Source of the DNA: Pyxidicoccus trucidator
GTDB taxonomy: Bacteria; Myxococcota; Myxococcia; Myxococcales; Myxococcaceae
Assembly: GCF_010894435.1 (NCBI RefSeq)
Contig: NZ_JAAIXZ010000009.1
Coordinates: 229,342 to 293,341 of the forward strand
DNA: 64,000 nt
Direction of reading: 5' to 3'
The notes under the pieces were generated by a model, which saw only the letters and a list, made by a program, of their open reading frames with translations, did no database searches and was not told the origin of the DNA. Below are positions 30,287 to 39,094 of the stretch, one piece after another; position 1 is the stretch's first letter, and the number at the start of each line of letters is the position of its first letter. The position numbers and the translations under genes were made by a program.

Positions 30287-32200
30287 TCACCGCTTGGAGG
30301 ACTGCTTGCTGGCGGGCGCCTTCGGGGCTTTGGGAGCGCAGCGCCCCGTCTTCGCCTTCTTGCCCGAGCTCCAGAAGTGGTCCAACGGCCGCGCCTTCGT
30401 GTCGATGACCCGCGACGAGTACCAGTAGTGGTTGCGGATGATTTGCGACACGTAGTCGCGCGTCTCTCTCACGGGGATGGACTCGATGAAGTCGATGAGG
30501 TCCGTCCCCAGGAGCCCCTGCCGCTTCCAGCCGTTCACCCGCCCCATCCCCGCGTTGTAGCTGGCGAGCGCGAGGGCGCGGTTGCCGCAAAAGTAGTCGA
30601 GGAGATAGCGCAGGTACTTCGTCCCGACCCGGATGTTGGGCTCCACCTGGAGGAGCTGCCTGCTCGCGCCCTTCTCCAGCCCCTCGGCGGTGCCGGGCAG
30701 GAGCTGCATCAGCCCGAGCGCGCCCTGCCCGGACTCGGCGTTGGTACGAAAGGAGGACTCCTGCTTCATCACGCTCAGCACCAGGGCGGGCTCCAGCCCG
30801 TGCTCGGCCGCGTACTTCTGGACCAGCTCCAGGTGCCTTGGCGGGAAGAGCAGCCGGAGGGCGAACGGCGTGAGCGCGTCGGGATGCTTCCTTCGGAGCA
30901 GCTCGCTGACCGTCTGGAACGCCGAAGGGTCGTCCCCGGCCTCCGAGTGCAGCAGCGCCACGTACAGCAGGAAGGGTGAGCCGAGCCGCGCCGGCTCTCG
31001 CGTCGCCAGCCCCTGGAGCTCCTCCGCCGCGAGCGGGGCCATGCCCTCGGCCAGGAAGTGCTCGGCCCGCTCCACGCGCTGCTGCTCGCACGGGTCGAGC
31101 GCCGCGTCTCGCGCCGCCACCTTCGGCTTGGTGGGGGAAATCCTCGCCTGGAGGTCCTCCCCCGCGTCCCCCGCCGCGAGCAGGCCGTACCAGGTGAGGG
31201 GCGCGTCCTCCACGAGCGCCTTGAACACCTCCCTGGACTCCTTGAGCTTCTTGCTCCGGACGAGCGCGCGGCCCCTCCAGTAGCGAGCGCGGAGGACATG
31301 GGCCGACGTGGGGTACTTCTCCGGCAGGGACTGGAAGGCGGCGGCGGCGGCCCCGAACTTCCGCGCCTGGTAGAGCGCCATCGCTTCCGCGAACGCCCGG
31401 GTGTCCGGGGCCACGGCGGGCGCGGCGGAGGTGCTGGGCTCCGCAGGTGGAAAGGGGCCGAGCGACTCGAGGGGGACGTGCTTCACGATGGCCAGCGTCT
31501 TGGGCGAGCCTCGCGCCTCCAGTTGGACGAAGCGGCGGAGCCACTCCACGCAGGTGGGGGAAACCGAGGGCTTCGCCTGCCGCGCGCAGGACTCCGCGTA
31601 GCGGCCAAGCGTCTCCGGCAGGAAGCTCCTCAGCAGCTCGGCGGTGGCGAAGTGCGCGAAGGCGCTCTCGTAGAGCCGCTGGGCCTCCGCCCATTGTTGC
31701 TGCCCGTGATGGGCCTCACCCGCCACGGCCTCGGTCCGCCCGAGCTCCTCCGGCAGCTTCCGCGCCGCGACAGGGGATGGGCAGCTCTCCGCGGCGCGCT
31801 GGTAGAGCGCGAGGGACTTCGTCGCCGCCTCCAGCGCCTCCACGCGCTTGCCCCCGGCGAGGAGCTCCCGCGCCACGGTGCGTGAGCTCGCGGCCTCGAG
31901 CTGGAGGCCATAGGGGAGGAAGAGCGGGTCCGCTTGCAGGAGCGTCGCGACGCGCAGGACCTCCGCGGGCTGTCGAGAGCCAGCTTCGAGGGCGAGCCGC
32001 AGCTGCCGCGCGGCCGGTGAGCGGCGTGTCTGGACCGCGTCACGCAACTGCTCGACGGAGCGCTCGGGGGTGAGGGTGTCGACGCCTCCGTCGCTGGCGG
32101 GCGGAAGTTGCCAGGCCCCGGCGGGCGGCGCACCCCATGGGCCCACGCCTCCGAGGAGGACGAGACAGGCAACCCACCCCACGAGCTTCCCCCCACGCAT
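30287..32200 (-). CDS. soluble-type lytic murein transglycosylase (Slt-like)
   Basis: AAAGGAGG directly precedes the ATG at 32200, which opens a signal peptide (MRGGKLVGWVACLVLLGG). The 637-residue protein has a long alpha-helical superhelix of TPR-like repeats. The C-terminal SLT domain follows: PALVLSVMKQESSF with the catalytic Glu, ESGQGALGLMQLLPGTA, RVGTKYLRYLL and ALASYNAGMGRVNGW. A Lys/Pro/Ser-rich tail ends it. It cleaves peptidoglycan to anhydro-muropeptides in the periplasm. Confidence 0.9.
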   Translation of the reverse strand: MRGGKLVGWVACLVLLGGVGPWGAPPAGAWQLPPASDGGVDTLTPERSVEQLRDAVQTRRSPAARQLRLALEAGSRQPAEVLRVATLLQADPLFLPYGLQLEAASSRTVARELLAGGKRVEALEAATKSLALYQRAAESCPSPVAARKLPEELGRTEAVAGEAHHGQQQWAEAQRLYESAFAHFATAELLRSFLPETLGRYAESCARQAKPSVSPTCVEWLRRFVQLEARGSPKTLAIVKHVPLESLGPFPPAEPSTSAAPAVAPDTRAFAEAMALYQARKFGAAAAAFQSLPEKYPTSAHVLRARYWRGRALVRSKKLKESREVFKALVEDAPLTWYGLLAAGDAGEDLQARISPTKPKVAARDAALDPCEQQRVERAEHFLAEGMAPLAAEELQGLATREPARLGSPFLLYVALLHSEAGDDPSAFQTVSELLRRKHPDALTPFALRLLFPPRHLELVQKYAAEHGLEPALVLSVMKQESSFRTNAESGQGALGLMQLLPGTAEGLEKGASRQLLQVEPNIRVGTKYLRYLLDYFCGNRALALASYNAGMGRVNGWKRQGLLGTDLIDFIESIPVRETRDYVSQIIRNHYWYSSRVIDTKARPLDHFWSSGKKAKTGRCAPKAPKAPASKQSSKR

Positions 32201-32357
32201 CCCGCCTCCTTTGGAGCACCGCGAGTCACCGGCATCCCCGCTCCGCTCCGGAGCGCCGCATGAGGCGCTCCGGGACGTAGGCGAGAATACACCGCTCCGC
32301 GTGGCCAATCTTCACAATGGCCCTGAGCGGAGCTCCACTCCAGAGCCGAAGAAAAGG

Positions 32358-33539
32358 TCAGGGCGTCACGGCGGCGGCGAACCTCCTGCGGCCGTCGCGG
32401 ATGGTGAGGATGACGGCCGGCTTCACCGGGTTGCGGTTGGCGTCGAGGGAGAGTGTCCCCGTCGCACCCGGGAAGTCCTTCGTCGCGGCGAGCGCGTCGC
32501 GGATGGCGGGGCCGGACAGGGGCTCCGCCCTGGCGATGGCGGCGAGCGCGACCCTGGCGGCGTCATAGCCGAGCGCCGACGCGGCCTCGGGGGAGCGGCC
32601 GTAGCGCGCGCGGAACGCGGTGATGAAGCGCTGCAACTCCGGCGCGGGGTTGTCCTCCGCGTAGTGCGACGAGTAGTACGCGCCCTCCAGTGCACCGCCC
32701 GCGAGCTCGAAGATGCGGTCGGACTCCCAGCCGTCTCCGCCCAGCAGCGGCTGCGTCATGCCCAGTTCGCGCGCTTGACGGGCGATGACGCCCACCTCGC
32801 TGTAGAAGCCGGGGAGGTACAGCGCCTGCGGCTTCACCTTCTTCACCGCGAGCAGCGGCGCGCGGTAGTCGGTGTCGCCCTTGGAGTAGCTCTCCACCCC
32901 CACCACCGAGCCGCCCAGCTTCTTGAAGGCGTCCTGGAAGGCCTCGCTGAGGCCGAGCGAAGACGCATTCCTGGCGTCGTGCAGCACGGCCACCCGCTCG
33001 AGCTTCAGGTTCTCCCGAGCGAAGCGCGCCATGGCGCCGCCCTGGAACGGGTCGATGAAGCAGGTGCGGAAGATGTAATTGCCCTTCTTCGTCACGTCCG
33101 GGTGCGTGGCGGACGGCGTCACCATGGGCACGCGCGCCGCCTGCACCGCGTCCGCGATGGCCAGCGAGCCGGAGGACGTCACGTCCCCGAGGATGAGCAC
33201 CACACGGTCCTGCGTGAGCAGTCGCTGCGCGGCGGCGACGGACTCCTCGATGCGGCCCTGGCTGTCATAGGAGCGCAGCTCCACCTTGCGGCCCTTCACT
33301 CCGCCAGCAGCATTGGCCTCCTCCACCGCGAACTGGATGCCGTCGCGCACCACGGTGCCGAACGACGCCTCCGAGCCCGTGAGGCTGCCCAGCGTGCCGA
33401 TGACGATGAGGCCCGCCTCCGGGGCCGCCTGCCGTGCGGGTGCCGACTCGGGAGCCGGAGGCGCGGATGGCGGGGCCTTCCGCTCACAGGCGAGGGTTCC
33501 CAGGACGAGGGCGGCGAGAAATGGGACGAGGCGGGGCAT
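32358..33539 (-). CDS. branched-chain amino-acid-type ABC substrate-binding lipoprotein
   Basis: GGAGAG stands 5 bases before the ATG at 33539. A lipoprotein signal with LGTLAC is followed by a Pro/Ala linker and a Leu/Ile/Val-binding-protein (type 1 periplasmic binding) fold: IGTLGSLTGSEASFG, VRDGIQFAVEEANAAGGV, VLILGDVTSSGSLAIADAV, RVPMVTPSATHPDVT and LGGDGWESD. The protein is 393 residues. No ABC permease genes are adjacent, so it may be an orphan sensor or binding protein for amino acids or short amides. Confidence 0.88.
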   Translation of the reverse strand: MPRLVPFLAALVLGTLACERKAPPSAPPAPESAPARQAAPEAGLIVIGTLGSLTGSEASFGTVVRDGIQFAVEEANAAGGVKGRKVELRSYDSQGRIEESVAAAQRLLTQDRVVLILGDVTSSGSLAIADAVQAARVPMVTPSATHPDVTKKGNYIFRTCFIDPFQGGAMARFARENLKLERVAVLHDARNASSLGLSEAFQDAFKKLGGSVVGVESYSKGDTDYRAPLLAVKKVKPQALYLPGFYSEVGVIARQARELGMTQPLLGGDGWESDRIFELAGGALEGAYYSSHYAEDNPAPELQRFITAFRARYGRSPEAASALGYDAARVALAAIARAEPLSGPAIRDALAATKDFPGATGTLSLDANRNPVKPAVILTIRDGRRRFAAAVTP

Positions 33540-33576
33540 GGGGGCTCTCCGGGCGCGCACTCTCGCACGAGCGCGG

Positions 33577-34959
33577 TCAGAACACCTTGCCCGGGTTGAG
33601 GATGCCCAGCGGGTCCAGAGCGCCCTTGATGGTGTGGTGGAGCCGGAGCCCTCCCGCGCCAAGCTGCTCGCCGAGGAAGGGCCGCTTGAGCGCGCCGACG
33701 CCATGCTCGCCGGTGATGGTGCCCCCCAGTTCGAGCGCGGCGCGGAGGATGTCATCGAAGGCCGCGTGCGCACGCTCCAGGGCCACGGAGTCGTTCCGGT
33801 CGAAGACGACGGTGGGGTGCATGTTGCCGTCACCGGCATGGCCGAAGGTGCCGATGAGCACTCCCCTGCGCGCGGCAATCCGCTCCACGGAGGCCAGCAG
33901 CTCCGCGATGCGTGACAGCGGGACGCCCACGTCGTCGAGGAGCGTGGCGCCCTGCTTCTCCAGGGCGGGATAGGCAAGCCGGCGGGCCTGCATCAGCAGC
34001 TCGCCCTCGGCCTCGTCGGCGGACTGCGCGACGAAGGTGGCTCCGGCGGCCTCACAGAAGGCGGCCATGCGGGAAAGCTCCGCCACGCCCTGCTCTCCTC
34101 CCGCGTCGGAACGGGCGAGCAGGAGGGCCGCGGCGTCGACGTCCAGCCCCATGGCCCCGTGGGCCTCGACTGCGCGGACGGTGGCGCGGTCCATGAGCTC
34201 CAGGAGTGAGGGACGTGTGGAAGCCATGATGTCCGTCACGGCGACTCCGGCGCCCACGAGCGTGGGAAACGAAGCGACGAGCGTCGTCGCCTTCGGAGGC
34301 CGGGGACGGAGCTTGAGCGTGGCCTCGGTGATGACACCCAGGGTGCCCTCGGAGCCGACGAACAGCCGGGTGAGGCTGTAGCCGGCGGAGCTCTTCATCG
34401 TGCGCCCTCCGGTGCGGACGACGGAGCCATTCGCGAGGACGGCCTCCAGGCCGAGCACGGCGTCGCCGGTGACGCCGTACTTCACACAGCACAGGCCGCC
34501 CGCGTTGGTGGCGAGGTTGCCTCCGATGGAGGAGAACTCCCAGCTCGCGGGGTCGGGCGCGTACCAGAGCCCCTGCTCCGCCGCAGCGGCCTTGACGGCG
34601 GCGTTGAGGACTCCGGGCTGGACGACGGCGAACATGCCGCGCCGGTCCACCTCCAGCACGCGGTTCATCCGGGACAGCGAGAGGACGATGCAGCCGTCCA
34701 CCGCATTCGCTCCACCGGAGAGGCCCGAGCCCGCGCCCCGGGGGACGACAGGCACGCGGAGGGCGGAGGCGACTCGGAGGACGGCCTGCACCTCGGCGGT
34801 GGAGGCGGGACGGACGAGGACCCGGGGCATGCCCGCCGGGGCCCACTCGGCCTGGTCACGCCGGTGGGCCTCCAGTACATCGGCGTCAGTGACGACGGAC
34901 TCCGGCGGCAGCACGGCCGCCAGCTCCCGCAGCACGTCGGGTGTTCCCTGAGTCGTCAC
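33577..34959 (-). CDS. FAD-linked oxidase (GlcD/D-lactate dehydrogenase type)
   Basis: The 460-residue protein has the FAD_binding_4 (PCMH) signature VPRGAGSGLSGGANAVDG, then SIGGNLATNAGGLCCVKYG and LFVGSEGTLGVITEATLKL. The C-terminal domain has GTFGHAGDGNMHP and GTITGEHGVGALKR (flavin/metal-binding His residues). It oxidises a 2-hydroxy acid such as glycolate or D-lactate. Its start overlaps the DUSAM gene stop (ATGA at 34956-34959), so it is the last gene of a three-gene operon. Confidence 0.88.
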   Translation of the reverse strand: MTTQGTPDVLRELAAVLPPESVVTDADVLEAHRRDQAEWAPAGMPRVLVRPASTAEVQAVLRVASALRVPVVPRGAGSGLSGGANAVDGCIVLSLSRMNRVLEVDRRGMFAVVQPGVLNAAVKAAAAEQGLWYAPDPASWEFSSIGGNLATNAGGLCCVKYGVTGDAVLGLEAVLANGSVVRTGGRTMKSSAGYSLTRLFVGSEGTLGVITEATLKLRPRPPKATTLVASFPTLVGAGVAVTDIMASTRPSLLELMDRATVRAVEAHGAMGLDVDAAALLLARSDAGGEQGVAELSRMAAFCEAAGATFVAQSADEAEGELLMQARRLAYPALEKQGATLLDDVGVPLSRIAELLASVERIAARRGVLIGTFGHAGDGNMHPTVVFDRNDSVALERAHAAFDDILRAALELGGTITGEHGVGALKRPFLGEQLGAGGLRLHHTIKGALDPLGILNPGKVF

Positions 34960-35339
34960 CGTGCACCTCCCTCCAGCCGCTCCAGTTGCCCTTCCGCGAT
35001 GTCGCGGTAGTGCGGAACGACCTCTACCGCGAGCACGTCGCGCAGCTGCTGGCGTGCCCCCTCCACGTCCCCCGAGTCCTCCAGGCGGTACATCCGGTGC
35101 AGCGCATCCGTGATGCGATTCGAGCCCTCGGTGATGCGGCGCCTCATTTCATGCAGTAGAGCGGTAGCGCGCTCCACGCTCGCGAGAGCGGCCGTCACCT
35201 CGGAGTCAGGAATGGCCACCGTCGGAGCGGTACGCCACAGCAGGTCGCGCACCTCAGGGGTGAGCTCCAGCAACTCCCCTTGCTGGACCCGGTTGTCCAG
35301 CATCCGCACCGGGTACCAGTCGTCCTCCAGGCTCCCCAT
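34956..35339 (-). CDS. DUSAM-domain protein
   Basis: AAAGAGGTGA precedes the ATG at 35339. The 127-residue protein is a single DUSAM domain: LEDDWYPVRMLDNRV, LELTPEVRDLLWRTA, ALHRMYRLEDSGDVEGARQQ and DVLAVEVVPHYRDIAEGQL. The family is confined to myxobacteria as far as I know, is helical, and has no known function. It is translationally linked to the lipoprotein gene upstream (4 bases) and overlaps the FAD oxidase downstream. Confidence 0.85.
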   Translation of the reverse strand: MGSLEDDWYPVRMLDNRVQQGELLELTPEVRDLLWRTAPTVAIPDSEVTAALASVERATALLHEMRRRITEGSNRITDALHRMYRLEDSGDVEGARQQLRDVLAVEVVPHYRDIAEGQLERLEGGAR

Positions 35340-35343
35340 CTGC

Positions 35344-35763
35344 TCACCTCTTTCCTCTCGACGGGAAACACATGCCGATCGGCCAGTCCCGCTGTCCCTC
35401 ACACCTGCGCAGACAGTTGTAGCAGTTGCCTGTCCATCCCTTGTTCTCGCAATCCACGAAGCCCTTGATGCACCTCTGCTTCCAGTCCGGAAGGTGGTTG
35501 TTGTTGGCGAAGTCGTCGACGTCTTCGGCCTCGGGGTAGCTCATGGCCTCATGGGCTGCCTGCAAGACCATCAGCGTCGTCAAGATATCCTCCCTGCTCG
35601 CGGCGCAACTCTCCGCGGGGCTGAGCGGGTACTTCTTGATGCAGCAGGACATCGAGGACTCACCCGGTCGGCATGATGCCGCCGTCGCGGCCGTACATCC
35701 CGAGGTGAGCGCACCCATCAACATGGCCAGAGCGAGGGCCCAAGCGCGGTTCATTCGATTCAT
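35344..35763 (-). CDS. small cysteine-rich lipoprotein, myxobacterial type
   Basis: The start at 35763 (MNRMNRAW) gives a lipoprotein signal ending LTSGC; a second ATG lies 9 bases on. The mature part of about 118 residues has paired cysteines (MSCCIKKYPLSP, CAASRED, RCIKGFVDCENKG, CYNCLRRCEG), which suggests several disulfides. I have seen similar small lipoproteins in myxobacterial genomes next to DUSAM genes, but know no function. It is the first gene of the operon lipoprotein-DUSAM-FAD oxidase. Confidence 0.75.
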   Translation of the reverse strand: MNRMNRAWALALAMLMGALTSGCTAATAASCRPGESSMSCCIKKYPLSPAESCAASREDILTTLMVLQAAHEAMSYPEAEDVDDFANNNHLPDWKQRCIKGFVDCENKGWTGNCYNCLRRCEGQRDWPIGMCFPSRGKR

Positions 35764-35894
35764 TCTGGCCACACCGCACGTGGGTTGCCACCCGGCCGGG
35801 TGACGGCTAGTTTCTGGGGACTCCTGCGTCCTCGCAGCCGGTCTCGCCAGCCGGTCCCAACTCGGCGTCTTGATTGTCCTCGGTCCCCAGTTTG

Positions 35895-37553
35895 ATGTGG
35901 TCCTCGCGCGAGAACATCCGCGCACGGTTGCTGTCCATCCTGGAAACGACTCCCCGGCAGGACACCGCGCTCCGCAGGAGCATCGTCCGGCTGCTCGGCA
36001 TCTTCGGGAGCCCGGAGCAGCTTCCGCTCCTGCGCTCCCTGTTCTTCGACGTCCGGGAGCACTTCTCCCTCCGCAACGCGGCGCTGGACGCAGGCCAGAG
36101 ACACGGCCTGCACCTGTCCGGCCCAGAGCTCACGCTGCTCCTCGAACGGGACTCGACGCTCCACTGCGACGGTCATGACCATCCAGGCCCGTGTGTGCCC
36201 TCGCTGGGACAACTCCTCTCGCTGGTCCGAGCGGAGGACGGCGACACCCGCGCCGCCGTCGAGACCGTGCTGCTCCACGTGTCCGCCTGGCAGCGAGCAC
36301 AGCTCCTCGCGGAGACGGACTGCACGCCCCTCCGCCCATGGATGGAAGAGTGGCTGTTCGCGCGCTGGTACTCCGTGGACCGCCAGCTCCTGGTGGGAAA
36401 CCACCCGTGGGGACAGGAGTGCAACTTCTGGGTGGCCATCACCCACCGCGACAGGCCGGAGGCGCGGCGGCTCCTCGTCGATTGGACCTGGGACCGGACC
36501 ACCGGAGCGCTGGAAGAGCGCCCATACTGGGAACTCTCCGACGAGGAGCGCGAGCAGCTCCTGGAATCCGTCCCCCTGCTCCGCCACCGCTTCGCCGAGT
36601 CCCTCGTCCTGCCGCTGCCAGAGCTCCTCACCTGTCTCGAACCCGACGCGCTGTTGCGCCGGCTGCGCCGCATCGTTCGCGCGGAGAGCGTCGCCTGCCG
36701 AGTGCCCTACTCCCTCATGGAAGGCCCCGAGGAGTTCCCCCAGGCAGTGCGGCTCCTCGGTGAATGGCGCGGCGCACGCGCGATGCTGTACCAGCTCCTC
36801 TGCGACTTCCAGGTGGAGCTCAGTGTCAGGACCCGGCTGGCCGTGAGCCTGTTCGAGAATGACCGTGCCGCCGCGGGTCGCTGGACCATCGCCGCGATGC
36901 GATACCCGGACAACGCGGCCCTCGTCCACCAGGTCCTCGGGCTCGCGGCGAGCGCGCCGACGCACGGAGACCGCTCCCTGTTCCTGGCCGCGCTGCGAAG
37001 CACGGATGACGTGGCACACGGCCTCGCGCTCGAAGGGCTCTTCACGCTGGGCGAGTCGGGCGAAGGATGGTGCGACCGGCTCGGCTCCCTGACCCACTCC
37101 CCCCTGCCCCTGGTGCGCCTTCGAGCGGCCGCGTGCCTCGTGAAGCAGGGCCGGAGCGAGTGGCTCTCCTTCATCCAGACAGCGGCGCTCGAAGCGCCCG
37201 AGCCCTGGCTGCGCGCCGACGCGGTTCGCTGGCTCGCCGAGGTGGCAGCGGAAGCCAGTCGGCCCATCCTGAGGCAGGCCCTCCTCGCGGAGGCCCACCT
37301 GAAACCCGGGAAGCGCTCCTCCGCATCAATCGAAGCGACGTGGGCTCTGTCGCGGCTCGGCACTGACGAGGATGCGACCGCCCTGCTCAACGCGAGCCTC
37401 CACGGCTGCTGCTCGTACCTCGTCGAGGCAGCCCTGGAGCGTCACCTGGCGCGGCAGGAGGGACGCCCGTTCGGGGACGTCCCTCCTCCGTCCTGGCGCG
37501 AGGACGCGTCCGAGCGCCTCCTGGAGCTGCTCAGAGCCGATTCAGGAACTTGA
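35895..37553 (+). CDS. HEAT-repeat-like protein of unknown function
   Basis: A TGA at 35871 limits the frame; the ATG at 35895 is the best start, with a TTG at 35874 as alternative. The 552-residue protein is all-alpha with degenerate HEAT-like pairs (ALRRSIVRLLGIFGSPEQLP, GLALEGLFTLGESGEG and LVRLRAAACLVKQGRSEW). It has no signal peptide or catalytic motif. It is divergent from the lipoprotein operon (132 bases) and overlaps the peroxidase gene tail to tail by 23 bases. Confidence 0.7.
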   Translation: MWSSRENIRARLLSILETTPRQDTALRRSIVRLLGIFGSPEQLPLLRSLFFDVREHFSLRNAALDAGQRHGLHLSGPELTLLLERDSTLHCDGHDHPGPCVPSLGQLLSLVRAEDGDTRAAVETVLLHVSAWQRAQLLAETDCTPLRPWMEEWLFARWYSVDRQLLVGNHPWGQECNFWVAITHRDRPEARRLLVDWTWDRTTGALEERPYWELSDEEREQLLESVPLLRHRFAESLVLPLPELLTCLEPDALLRRLRRIVRAESVACRVPYSLMEGPEEFPQAVRLLGEWRGARAMLYQLLCDFQVELSVRTRLAVSLFENDRAAAGRWTIAAMRYPDNAALVHQVLGLAASAPTHGDRSLFLAALRSTDDVAHGLALEGLFTLGESGEGWCDRLGSLTHSPLPLVRLRAAACLVKQGRSEWLSFIQTAALEAPEPWLRADAVRWLAEVAAEASRPILRQALLAEAHLKPGKRSSASIEATWALSRLGTDEDATALLNASLHGCCSYLVEAALERHLARQEGRPFGDVPPPSWREDASERLLELLRADSGT

Positions 37554-38994
37554 GCAGGTCCTGCTTCTGCGCGGCGCTGAGGGCCTCGGGGAGCCCGCCG
37601 GGAGACTCCGGCGGGTGGACGGGCGGCAGGTTCAGCTGGACCGTGACGGGCAGGATGAGCTGGCTGTAGGTGTCGACCGCGTCCTTCAACGTCTCATGGC
37701 TGTTGTCGTGGAAGTACGGAGCGGTACCCGCGACGCCTCGAAGCGCCGGGATGTCGAAGAGCTCGAAGTCCAGGGGGTCTCCGGTGATGAGGGCGCGGCC
37801 CGCATCGGTGGTGAACCACTGCGGGGCGAAGTTGGGACCGACAATCGGCGCGCCGTTCTCGTCCAGCGCCGGGTTCCCGTCATAGGGGTCTCCGCTGGCG
37901 GTCACCGGAATGGGCGGGAGGTCGGTCACCCGTTGCTGGCGCGTGCCATCCGTGTAGAAGCGGAAGCGATATCGCGGCAGCTCGACGGAGGCGTTGTACG
38001 TCGGGAACTGTCCAAGCTGGCCCAGGTAGGAGAAGAACCCGAACCCCACGTTGACGAACTTGTCATCCGCGCGAGGCACCGTCACGGGAACGGGCCCCAC
38101 CTCCGGGATGACGGTGAACACGAGGTTTCCATCGGGCTTCAGCTTGTTGCCCTGTCGCACGGCCGCATTCAGTCCGGGATGCGCGATATCGGTCTGCGTC
38201 GCCCCGCCGTGGCAGCCCTCACAGGCGACCTGGAAGACCTCCCGGCCGCGCTGCTCCTGGAGACTCAGCAGCATGAAGCGCTCGGGGATGGGAACCTGGG
38301 TACGGGGAACGCCGTGGTTGAGCAGCTCCGCGACGAACCGCGAGCGCGGTGACGAGAACATGCTCCGCTGGAAGTCGGCGACCTTGCGCAGCTGCGCCAG
38401 GGACACCGGGCCCCCCTCACTGTGACTGGTGATGGCGGACTGGGCCTGCACCTCCAGCTGGGTCTCTCGGCCGTCGTACTGGAACGCTCCGGTGATGGCC
38501 GTGTCCTGGATGCTCGGCACCGCGCGCCAGACCGCGACCTTCCGGTCGGCCGGGGTGATGACCTGGCCGTCCACGTCGATGACATCCATGTTGGCGGGCA
38601 GCGGCAGGACGACGCGGACGAGCCCCTTCTTGAGGTGCTCGTACGTGGGAACCGCCGCTGACGGGTCGTCCGCGTCGATGCGATTGAACAGCGGGTCGCC
38701 CGGGTTGGCGGCCAGTCGCGCCACCACGTTCGCGGGCCGAAGGGCCGTGCTCTCGTCGAGGACATGACAGGTGGCGCAGGAGCGCCCGTTCGTATTCGCG
38801 AACGCCTCAGTGAAGAACTTCCTGCCGTTGGACGTGCGGCTCAATCCGGATTGAGCTTCGGTCAGCGATTCCGCTTCGACCAGGGACTCAGCCTCGAGTG
38901 GCGGCGCTTCGTCCTGAGTCGATTCCGAACAGCCCGTCACTCCGCCGAGTGCGAGCGCACCGGACAGACACGCAATGAAGCGCCTGCGAATCAT
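37531..38994 (-). CDS. di-haem cytochrome c peroxidase-like lipoprotein
   Basis: The start at 38994 gives MIRRRFIACLSGALALGGVTGC, a lipoprotein signal. The 487-residue protein has two haem c motifs, CATCH near residue 70 and CEGCH in the middle, and late sequences PALRGVAGTAPYFHDNSHETL, in outline like MauG/CcpA-type peroxidases and RoxA-like oxygenases. It probably works in the periplasm on peroxide or an organic substrate. Confidence 0.82.
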   Translation of the reverse strand: MIRRRFIACLSGALALGGVTGCSESTQDEAPPLEAESLVEAESLTEAQSGLSRTSNGRKFFTEAFANTNGRSCATCHVLDESTALRPANVVARLAANPGDPLFNRIDADDPSAAVPTYEHLKKGLVRVVLPLPANMDVIDVDGQVITPADRKVAVWRAVPSIQDTAITGAFQYDGRETQLEVQAQSAITSHSEGGPVSLAQLRKVADFQRSMFSSPRSRFVAELLNHGVPRTQVPIPERFMLLSLQEQRGREVFQVACEGCHGGATQTDIAHPGLNAAVRQGNKLKPDGNLVFTVIPEVGPVPVTVPRADDKFVNVGFGFFSYLGQLGQFPTYNASVELPRYRFRFYTDGTRQQRVTDLPPIPVTASGDPYDGNPALDENGAPIVGPNFAPQWFTTDAGRALITGDPLDFELFDIPALRGVAGTAPYFHDNSHETLKDAVDTYSQLILPVTVQLNLPPVHPPESPGGLPEALSAAQKQDLLKFLNRL

Positions 38995-39094
38995 GGTTTG
39001 TCTCCGCGCTGAATGGCGGGACAAAAACACCGGGGTCTGGTGGAACTGTCACTGGCCCCGGCTAGGCTCCCTCGCGAGGAGCCGAGGAGGACTC

